NCBI GenBank assembly: GCA_011322575.1
Contig: DRMK01000040.1
Span: 1-10,699 of the forward strand
DNA from: Gammaproteobacteria bacterium
GTDB lineage: Bacteria > Pseudomonadota > Gammaproteobacteria > Thiohalospirales > Thiohalospiraceae
DNA length: 10,699 nt
Direction: 5' to 3'
Part shown: positions 5,674-10,699 of the stretch, piece after piece
How positions within the stretch are numbered: the stretch's first letter is position 1
Layout of the letters: each line of letters begins with the position of its first letter
Notes under the pieces: model-generated
Seen by the model: the letters and a program-made list of their open reading frames with translations, nothing else
Told to the model about the DNA's origin: nothing
The model's database searches: none
Position numbers and translations under genes: made by a program

Positions 5674-7164
5674 CTAGGTCAGCACCACGTCAAACTGCTC
5701 CTGGGTGTAGAGGGACTCCGCCTGGAACACCACCGGTTTGCCGATGAAGGACTCCAGGTCCGCAACGCTGGTGGACTCCTCGTCGAGCAGCAGATCCACC
5801 ACCTGCTGGGAGGCCAGCACCATGAACCGCTGGGCGTCGAACTGGCGTGCGGCACGCATGATCTCGCGGAAGATCTCGTAGCAGACGGTCTCCGCGGTCT
5901 TGATGGATCCCCGTCCGCTGCAGGCGGGGCACTCCTCGCACAGCACATGCTCCAGGCTCTCCCGGGTGCGCTTGCGGGTCATCTCCACCAGCCCCAGATC
6001 GGATACCTCGGTGACGCTGGTGCGCGCATGGTCCCGCTCCAGCACCTTCTCCAGCGCCTGCAGCACCTGCGCCCTGTGCTCCGGGCTCTCCATGTCGATG
6101 AAGTCGATGATGATGATACCGCCCAGGTTTCGCAGCCGCAGCTGGCGGGCTATGGCCTGGGTGGCCTCCAGGTTAGTGCGGAAGATGGTCTCCTCCAGGT
6201 TGCGGTGCCCCACGAAGGCCCCGGTATTGACATCGATGGTGGTCATCGCTTCGGTCTGGTCGATGATCAGGTAGCCGCCCGACTTGAGCTCCACCTTGCG
6301 CTCCAGGGCCCGCTGGATCTCGTCCTCCACCCCGTACAGGTCGAAGATGGGGCGCTCCCCAGGGTAGTACTCTATGCGGGGGGCCAGTTCCGGGATGAAT
6401 TTCTCGGCGAAACGGAGCACCTTCTGGTAGGTTTCCCGGGAGTCGATGCGAATCTTCTCCAGCTCCACGCCGGCCAGATCGCGCATGATGCGCATGGTGA
6501 GCGGCATGTCCTCGTGGATCAGGCAACCCGCTGGTTCGTTCTCGTTACGCTCCTGGATGGCGTTCCAGAGCCGGTGCAGGAACACCATGTCGGCCCGGAT
6601 CTCCTCCTCTCCCAGCCCCTCCGCGGCGGTGCGCACGATGTACCCTCCAGGCGGAAAATCGGCGGCGCACTGCTGCACCAGGCCGCGCAGGCGCTCCACC
6701 TCCGCCTCGTCCGTGATGCGCTGGGAGATACCGATGTGTGCGCTGCCGGGCATGAATACCAGGTTCCGCGCCGGGATGGAGATGTGGGTGCTGAGCCGCG
6801 CCCCCTTGCTGCCTATGGGATCCTTGATCACCTGGACCAGCACGCTCTCCCCCTCGCGCAGCAGCTCGCTGATGGAGCCATTGCCCGCCGCCTGCTCCGT
6901 CTCCCCGCCCGGAGTGCGGATATCCCGCTCGTGCAGGAATGCGGTGCGCTCCAGGCCCACCTCCAGGAAGGCGGCCTGCATCCCGGGCAGCACGCGGCAG
7001 ACGCGCCCCTTGTAGATATTTCCCACCAGGCCGCGCCGGCTGGCGCGCTCTATGTAGACCTCCTGCAGCACACCGTTCTCCACCACCGCCACGCGGGTCT
7101 CGCGCGGAGTCACGTTGATCAGCAGCTCCTCGCGGATGGTGCTCTCGGTCAGAATATTGCTCAA
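5674..7164 (-). CDS. rng: Ribonuclease G
   Basis: RNase G is the endoribonuclease of the RNase E/G family that matures the 5' end of 16S rRNA and trims some mRNAs. The protein has 496 residues, close to the usual RNase G length, with no RNase E scaffold tail. An S1-like RNA-binding region spans about residues 43-125 (GNIYKGRV...VGLERTAFLH, with an acidic insert at 83-102). The DNase I-like catalytic part carries D311 (TIDVNTGAFVG) and D354 (IIIDFIDM), the magnesium-binding aspartates. C412 and C415 (ECPACSGRG) form the zinc link that joins dimers. No ATG is available near the N-terminus; translation is best started at TTG 7164, with GGGAGG 5 nt upstream. It follows rlmH after 12 nt and is probably the last gene of the proA-nadD-rsfS-rlmH-rng transcript. 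Its TAG stop lies in the CTAG flank of the inverted-repeat element. In many gammaproteobacteria maf precedes rng; it does not here. Confidence 0.95.
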   Translation of the reverse strand: MSNILTESTIREELLINVTPRETRVAVVENGVLQEVYIERASRRGLVGNIYKGRVCRVLPGMQAAFLEVGLERTAFLHERDIRTPGGETEQAAGNGSISELLREGESVLVQVIKDPIGSKGARLSTHISIPARNLVFMPGSAHIGISQRITDEAEVERLRGLVQQCAADFPPGGYIVRTAAEGLGEEEIRADMVFLHRLWNAIQERNENEPAGCLIHEDMPLTMRIMRDLAGVELEKIRIDSRETYQKVLRFAEKFIPELAPRIEYYPGERPIFDLYGVEDEIQRALERKVELKSGGYLIIDQTEAMTTIDVNTGAFVGHRNLEETIFRTNLEATQAIARQLRLRNLGGIIIIDFIDMESPEHRAQVLQALEKVLERDHARTSVTEVSDLGLVEMTRKRTRESLEHVLCEECPACSGRGSIKTAETVCYEIFREIMRAARQFDAQRFMVLASQQVVDLLLDEESTSVADLESFIGKPVVFQAESLYTQEQFDVVLT

Positions 7165-7175
7165 CTCCTCCTCCC
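7165..7175 (-). promoter_or_regulatory. Strong ribosome binding site of rng
   Basis: On the minus strand GGGAGGAGGAG runs directly up to the TTG at 7164. GGGAGG at 7175-7170 is spaced 5 nt from it. This unusually rich Shine-Dalgarno run supports TTG as the real start and would offset the weak initiation codon. Confidence 0.65.
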
Positions 7176-7176
7176 G

Positions 7177-7644
7177 TCAGCGATGATAGGGGTGGCCCTG
7201 CAGTATGCTCCAGGCCCGGTAGAGCTGCTCCGCCACCAGAATCCGCACCAGCGGATGGGGCAGGGTGAGGGGGGACAGCGACCACAGGCGATCGGCTCGC
7301 GCCCGCAGCTCCTCTGCCAACCCCTCCGGGCCACCCACCAGCAGCGCCACATCCCGCCCGCCGCTCAGCCAGCCCCGCATCTGCTGGGCCAGCTGCGGAG
7401 TATCCCAGCAGGCACCCCGCAGATCCAGGGCTACCACAAGCGCTCCCTTGGGCAGCGCCGCACGCATGCGCTCCCCCTCCTGACGCACCAGGCGCGGCAG
7501 ATCCGCCCCCTTGCCCCGCCGCGCCGCCGGGATCTCCACCAGCCGCAGGGCGCATTGGGGCGGCAGGCGCCGCGCATACTCTCGAAATCCCTGCCGCACC
7601 CACTCCGGCATCCGGCCGCCGACGGCAATCAAGTGGATGTTCAC
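7177..7644 (-). CDS. rlmH: 23S rRNA (pseudouridine-1915-N3)-methyltransferase RlmH
   Basis: RlmH is a SPOUT-class methyltransferase that uses S-adenosylmethionine to methylate N3 of pseudouridine 1915 in helix 69 of 23S rRNA on the 70S ribosome. From the GTG at 7644 the protein is 155 residues, the same as the E. coli enzyme. It begins (M)NIHLIAVGGRMPEWV. The knotted SAM site is visible as LLVGGPEGL (101-109) and SLSPLTLPHPLVRILVAE (122-139), followed by QLYRAW. The conserved C-terminus HPYHR, which reaches the target base, is intact. GTG is preferred to an upstream ATG at 7698, because the extra 18 residues lie inside rsfS in another frame and are not conserved in the family. It starts 4 nt after the rsfS stop, so translation is probably coupled. 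Confidence 0.95.
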   Translation of the reverse strand: MNIHLIAVGGRMPEWVRQGFREYARRLPPQCALRLVEIPAARRGKGADLPRLVRQEGERMRAALPKGALVVALDLRGACWDTPQLAQQMRGWLSGGRDVALLVGGPEGLAEELRARADRLWSLSPLTLPHPLVRILVAEQLYRAWSILQGHPYHR

Positions 7645-7648
7645 GGCG

Positions 7649-7999
7649 CTACTCGGGGGTATTGATGTCCCACAGCTTCTCCAGGTTGTAGAAATCACGC
7701 ACCTGGGGCAGCATTATGTGCACCACGACATCCACCAGATCCACCACGATCCACTCTCCCGCCTGCTGCCCCTCCACCCCCAGAGGGGTCACGTCGTGCC
7801 GCTTCGCCTTTTCGATGACGCTGTCCGCGAGCGCCCTGACCTGGCGATCCGAGGTGCCACTGGCCACCACCATCATGTCGGTGATACTGCTTTTGCCGCG
7901 CACATCCATCACCTTGATCTCCCTGGCCTTGAGCTCCTCCAGGGCTGCAACCACCAGATCGCAGAGCTGCTGCGTGGTCAGGGAGTGCTCCCCGCTCAT
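7649..7999 (-). CDS. rsfS: Ribosome silencing factor RsfS
   Basis: RsfS (formerly YbeB/Iojap) binds ribosomal protein L14 on the 50S subunit and blocks subunit joining when nutrients are low. The 116-residue product has the family core: KVMDVRGKSSITDMMVVASGTSDRQVRALAD (30-60), then GVEGQQAGEWIVVDLVDVVVHIM (74-96) and a closing RDFYNLEKLW (101-110). The start is set by the ATGA overlap (7996-7999) with the nadD stop, and by alignment; longer upstream readings run into nadD in a different frame. It is placed, as usual, between nadD and rlmH. Confidence 0.95.
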   Translation of the reverse strand: MSGEHSLTTQQLCDLVVAALEELKAREIKVMDVRGKSSITDMMVVASGTSDRQVRALADSVIEKAKRHDVTPLGVEGQQAGEWIVVDLVDVVVHIMLPQVRDFYNLEKLWDINTPE

Positions 8000-8637
8000 C
8001 GGTAGAGTCCCTGTTCCCGGATATGGTTCCACACGCCGTCGGGCAGCAGATAGCGGGGGTTGCGCCCGTTCCGGATGAGGGCGCGGATGCGGGTGGAGGA
8101 GATGTCCAGCTGGGTCACTGGATGCATGAAGATGTAACCGCCCGGCGCATCGGCCAGCTGCCGCGGCTCCTCCACCATGGAGCCGTCCGCCAGCTCGGCC
8201 AGGGGGCCACCATGATCGTCCAGGTGCTCCGGCAGCCAGCCGGGGCGGTGCGACACCACCAGGTGGGCCAGACGGGGGATCTCCTCCCAGCGGTGCCAGC
8301 TGGTCAGACCAAGAAAGGCATCCATTCCCAGCAGCAGGCACAGGGGGCGCTGCCCCCCCAGCTCGGAACGCAGTTCGGCCAGGGTGTCCACCATGTAGGA
8401 GGGGCCGCTGCGCTCGATCTCGCGCTCGTCCAGCACGAATCCCGGCTGCCCGGCGATGGCCAGGCGCAGCATCTGCAGGCGCTGGGCGGAGTTGGCTCGC
8501 GGCGGACGGCGGTGGGGAGGAGTGCCCGCGGGAACCAGCCGCAACTCCTCCAGTTCAAGGATCTCGAACAGCTCCAGCGCCGGACGGAGGTGGCCAAAAT
8601 GTACCGGGTCGAAGGTACCGCCGAAGATCCCGATCAC
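7996..8637 (-). CDS. nadD: Nicotinate-mononucleotide adenylyltransferase NadD
   Basis: NadD joins ATP and nicotinate mononucleotide to give deamido-NAD, the penultimate step of NAD synthesis in the cytoplasm. The 213-residue protein has the nucleotidyltransferase signature GGTFDPVHFGH (6-16) with H13 and H16, the substrate-binding LLGMDAF (102-108) and TSWHRWEEI (112-120), and ISSTRIR (179-185) for the ATP phosphates. The start is GTG at 8637; the conserved motif begins six residues later, so no shorter start is possible. GTGA at 8634-8637 overlaps the proA stop by 4 nt, and the nadD stop in turn overlaps the rsfS start by 4 nt. This is a chain of translational coupling. In Pseudomonas nadD likewise lies beside proA. 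Confidence 0.95.
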   Translation of the reverse strand: MIGIFGGTFDPVHFGHLRPALELFEILELEELRLVPAGTPPHRRPPRANSAQRLQMLRLAIAGQPGFVLDEREIERSGPSYMVDTLAELRSELGGQRPLCLLLGMDAFLGLTSWHRWEEIPRLAHLVVSHRPGWLPEHLDDHGGPLAELADGSMVEEPRQLADAPGGYIFMHPVTQLDISSTRIRALIRNGRNPRYLLPDGVWNHIREQGLYR

Positions 8638-9893
8638 GTGCGGATATGCCCGTCACCAAGGACGATGTATTTCCGGGAGGTGAGCCCCTCGAGCCCCACC
8701 GGGCCGCGTACATGGAGCTTGTCGGTGCTGATCCCGATCTCGGCCCCCAGCCCGTACTCGAAGCCGTCCGCGAAGCGGGTGGAAGCGTTGACCATCACGG
8801 AACTGGCGTCCACCTCGCGCAAGAAACGGCGCGCACGGCCCAGATCCTCGGTCATGATGGATTCGGTATGGCCGGAGCCGTGGCGCTGAATGTGATCCAG
8901 CGCCTCGTCCAGATCGGCGACCACCCGGATGGAGAGAATCGGGGCCAGGTATTCGGTATCCCAGTCCTCGCCAGTGGCAGCCGCGATCTCCGGAAGTAGG
9001 CGGCGGGTGGCGTCACAGCCACGCAGCTCCACTCCCTTCTCCCGGTACATCCGCCCCAGCTCGGGCAGCACCTCGGCGGCGATGCCCCGGGCCACCAGCA
9101 GGGTCTCCATGGTGTTGCAGGTGCCATAGCGCTGGGTCTTGGCATTGAACGCCACGCGGATCGCCTTGTCCCGATCCGCCCGGTCATCTATGTAGACGTG
9201 GCACACCCCATGCAAATGCTTGATTACCGGAACCCGCGCCTCCCGGCTGATCCGCTCGATCAACCCCTTGCCGCCGCGCGGCACGATCACGTCCACATAC
9301 TCCGGCATGGTGATCAGCTCCCCCACCGCTGCGCGGTCGGTGCTGTCCACCACCTGCACCGCCTCCAGCGGCAGGCCGGCCTGCTCCAGACCGGCGTGGA
9401 TACAGGCGGCGATGGCCCGGTTGGAGTGGATCGCCTCGGAACCACCGCGCAGTATGGCGGCGTTTCCAGACTTCAGGCAGAGCGCCGCCGCATCGGCGGT
9501 GACGTTGGGGCGGGACTCGTAGATGATGCCGATCACCCCCAGGGGAACCCGCATCATCCCCACCTGGATCCCGGAGGGGCGGTAGTTGAGATCGCTGATC
9601 TCCCCCACCGGATCGGGCAGGGCAGCGATCTGGCGCAGACCGTCGGCCATGGCCGCCACCCGCTCCTCGTTCAGCTCCAGGCGGTCCAGCAGCGCCGGGC
9701 CCAGCCCCTTCTCCGCCCCGGCTTCCAGATCCCTGCGGTTCTCCTCCAGCAGGCGGGCCATGCGCTCCTCGATGGCCCGGGCGGCGGCCAGCAGCGCCTC
9801 GTCCTTGGCCCTGGTGGCTGCCTTGGCGACGTTTCTGCCGGCGGCGCGGGCATTGCGCCCCAGCTCTCTCATGTACTTTTGTATTTCACTCAT
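8634..9893 (-). CDS. proA: Gamma-glutamyl phosphate reductase ProA
   Basis: ProA reduces gamma-glutamyl phosphate to glutamate semialdehyde with NADPH, the second step of proline synthesis from glutamate. The 419-residue chain has the normal family length. The aldehyde-dehydrogenase-like catalytic cysteine is C259 in QRYGTCNTMETLLV. The NADPH region includes GVIGIIYESRPNVTADAAALCLKSGNA (119-145) and ILRGGSEA (147-154). DVIVPRGGKGLI (201-212) and KLHVRGPVGLEGLTS (392-406) are also typical. ATG at 9893 has only a weak GGGG about 10 nt upstream. It is the first gene of the packed block ending in rng. The 66-nt gap before it, downstream of the GcvH-like gene, could hold a promoter but none is clear. 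No proB is in the window. Confidence 0.96.
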   Translation of the reverse strand: MSEIQKYMRELGRNARAAGRNVAKAATRAKDEALLAAARAIEERMARLLEENRRDLEAGAEKGLGPALLDRLELNEERVAAMADGLRQIAALPDPVGEISDLNYRPSGIQVGMMRVPLGVIGIIYESRPNVTADAAALCLKSGNAAILRGGSEAIHSNRAIAACIHAGLEQAGLPLEAVQVVDSTDRAAVGELITMPEYVDVIVPRGGKGLIERISREARVPVIKHLHGVCHVYIDDRADRDKAIRVAFNAKTQRYGTCNTMETLLVARGIAAEVLPELGRMYREKGVELRGCDATRRLLPEIAAATGEDWDTEYLAPILSIRVVADLDEALDHIQRHGSGHTESIMTEDLGRARRFLREVDASSVMVNASTRFADGFEYGLGAEIGISTDKLHVRGPVGLEGLTSRKYIVLGDGHIRT

Positions 9894-9929
9894 CCGGAAC
9901 CCCGTTCAGCCGGCACGGCCCTGCAATCA

Positions 9930-9945
9930 CAGTTTGGCAAAACTG
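9930..9945. other. Small perfect hairpin between the GcvH-like gene and proA
   Basis: CAGTTT (9930-9935) and AAACTG (9940-9945) form a 6-bp stem with a 4-nt loop (GGCA). It lies 15 nt after the GcvH-like stop. No T-tract follows on the minus strand, so terminator function is doubtful; it could be a weak terminator or an operator for proA. Confidence 0.25.
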
Positions 9946-9959
9946 ACTCCACTCTCCCC

Positions 9960-10400
9960 TCAGCAGCCCGCAAACCCGTCATACTCCATGCGTGCCTCGA
10001 AGCTGCCCAGCACATTCTCCAGGCCGGTTACCAGCTGTTCCCTGGCGCTCTCCCAGTCATCCGGACGGATCCGCACCAACCAACCCTTGCCATATGGCTC
10101 CTGGCCGATGAACTCCGGATTGATGGCCAGTTGATGGTTGACCTCGACGATCTCCCCGTCCAGGGGCGCCTTCACCGGCCCCACCCAGCTGCGGGTCTCC
10201 ACAGTGGCGCAGGACTTGTCGCGCGCCACCCGGCGCCCCGGGGTGCGCATGGTGCACGATACCACCTCCCCCAGCAGCTCCAGGGCATAGGAGGTCAGAC
10301 CCAGGGTCACCGTGCCGTCACTCTCCTCCCGAACCCAGACGTTGTTATCTACATCGTAATACAGGTGCTCCGGTATCTCGCAGCCGCGAACCTCTCCCAT
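9960..10400 (-). CDS. Glycine cleavage H-protein-like, lacking the lipoylation lysine
   Basis: This 146-residue protein has the GcvH fold, the small carrier domain that normally bears lipoic acid. Recognisable blocks are VTLGLTSYALELLGEVV (31-47), the hairpin region ATVETRSWVGPVKAPLDGEI (65-84), VEVN (85-88) and EPYGKGWLVRI (101-111). Aligning APLDGEIVEVN with the canonical APVSGEVVEVN puts S71 (codon AGC, in ETRSW) at the position of the lipoyl lysine (ESVK in GcvH). R70 and K77 are near but not at that site. It is therefore unlikely to carry lipoate in the usual way. It has four cysteines (C7, C49, C64, C146), the last being the C-terminal residue. It follows tusA by 40 nt with GGGAGGGAG upstream of its ATG, and no gcvT or gcvP is near. 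The context points to sulfur trafficking, as for the GcvH-like LbpA proteins of sulfur oxidisers, but LbpA needs its lysine. Function is unknown. Confidence 0.8.
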   Translation of the reverse strand: MGEVRGCEIPEHLYYDVDNNVWVREESDGTVTLGLTSYALELLGEVVSCTMRTPGRRVARDKSCATVETRSWVGPVKAPLDGEIVEVNHQLAINPEFIGQEPYGKGWLVRIRPDDWESAREQLVTGLENVLGSFEARMEYDGFAGC

Positions 10401-10440
10401 CGACTCCCTCCCGCTTGTTGGCAGCAGCCGTCGTTACGGC

Positions 10441-10680
10441 TCATCTCTTTCTCATCAGATAGTAGAATTTATCACCCTTCTCGCTCGCCTCCAACAGCTC
10501 GTGCCCGGTCTGCCTGGCAAACGCCGGAAAGTCCCGCGCCGAACCGGGGTCGGTAGCGATGATATGCAACACCTGGCCGGACTCCATGGCGGCCAGCGCC
10601 TTTTTGGCGCGCAGGATAGGCAACGGGCAGTTGAGACCCGAGGTATCGAGCTCCTGATCTATCTCGATGTCATCTTCCAT
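10441..10680 (-). CDS. tusA: TusA-family sulfur carrier protein
   Basis: TusA proteins carry sulfur as a persulfide on one cysteine, for tRNA thiolation, molybdenum cofactor synthesis or, in sulfur oxidisers, delivery to the Dsr or sHdr pathways. The 79-residue product has the family hallmark LDTSGLNCPLPILRAKKAL, with the active cysteine C18 in the CPxP motif. The second conserved block is ATDPGSARDFPAFARQTGHELLE (42-64). The ATG at 10680 has GGAGG 4 nt upstream. The gene leads into the GcvH-like gene after 40 nt, with a small GCCGT/ACGGC stem (10427-10440) right after its stop. The family is sure, but which TusA subgroup it belongs to cannot be told from this alone. Confidence 0.92.
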   Translation of the reverse strand: MEDDIEIDQELDTSGLNCPLPILRAKKALAAMESGQVLHIIATDPGSARDFPAFARQTGHELLEASEKGDKFYYLMRKR

Positions 10681-10699
10681 ACAGCCTCCATGATGGCGA

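Larger units (their letters stand above)
5407..5677. mobile_element. MITE-like inverted-repeat element with CTAG flanks
   Basis: A 263-bp non-coding insert (5411-5673) is bounded by CTAG at 5407-5410 and 5674-5677. The ends are inverted repeats: GGGCGTTCTCAA then C/T then TAATAAG, at 5412-5431 and 5653-5672, 19 of 20 matching. Counting the flanks and an inner CACTG/CAGTG block, 29 of 34 positions match. Inside are two hairpins (5440-5538 and 5546-5644). No transposase or convincing protein is encoded. The flanks fit either a 4-bp CTAG duplication (as for IS5-type elements) or a TA duplication inside CTAG, the known preferred site of IS630. It would be moved in trans by an unseen transposase. 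It separates the converging nrdJ and rng and may act as a transcription barrier, although it has no clear T-tract terminator. Confidence 0.75.

Noticed and set aside
5947..7665. A 572-codon open frame on the plus strand opposite rng and rlmH
   Set aside because: The frame lies antisense to two confidently identified genes and its translation is low-complexity (rich in Leu, His, Gln, Arg) with no family motif; long antisense frames are common in GC-rich DNA.
9198..10556. A 452-codon open frame on the plus strand opposite proA and the GcvH-like gene
   Set aside because: It crosses two real minus-strand genes and an intergenic gap, with no recognisable domain.

Overview
The window is GC-rich and densely coded. 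It looks like the chromosome of a gammaproteobacterium. The order proA-nadD-rsfS-rlmH is a familiar gammaproteobacterial block, and the RlmH, RNase G and ExoVII subunits are close to gammaproteobacterial forms. A TusA-family sulfur carrier next to a GcvH-like protein, a B12-dependent ribonucleotide reductase and two diiron MBL proteins would suit a sulfur-oxidising or microaerobic/anaerobic lifestyle. That lifestyle is inference only; no sulfur-oxidation enzyme is in the window.

Layout. Plus strand, left: the C-terminal part of xseA (exonuclease VII large subunit), overlapped by 8 nt by a secreted M23 peptidase gene. A 196-nt intergenic region follows, with a GC-rich hairpin and a 30-bp near-perfect palindrome. 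Next come two tandem paralogous genes (about 75 % identical proteins) for stand-alone flavodiiron-like/ODP-like metallo-beta-lactamase-fold proteins. A second intergenic region (224 nt) carries a strong 16-bp-arm hairpin with an alternative pairing, then a TATAAT box, and precedes nrdJ (class II ribonucleotide reductase).

Middle: nrdJ converges on rng. Between them lies a 263-bp non-coding inverted-repeat element (MITE-like), flanked by CTAG on both sides. Both genes take their TAG stop codons from the flanking CTAG copies, so the ancestral genes probably overlapped tail to tail by 4 nt. Inside the terminal repeats are two 99-nt hairpins that appear to be diverged inverted copies of each other.

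Minus strand, right: tusA and a GcvH-like gene, then proA-nadD-rsfS-rlmH-rng. The last five genes are tightly packed (4-nt overlaps or gaps of 4 and 12 nt) and are probably one transcript joining proline synthesis, NAD synthesis, ribosome silencing, 23S rRNA methylation and RNA processing. The GcvH-like protein has serine where the lipoylated lysine should be.

The candidates most worth following are the nested palindromic element at the nrdJ/rng junction, the lysine-less GcvH-like/TusA pair, and the duplicated HxDxD diiron-type MBL proteins with a palindrome upstream. No tRNA, rRNA, CRISPR array or transposase gene was seen.
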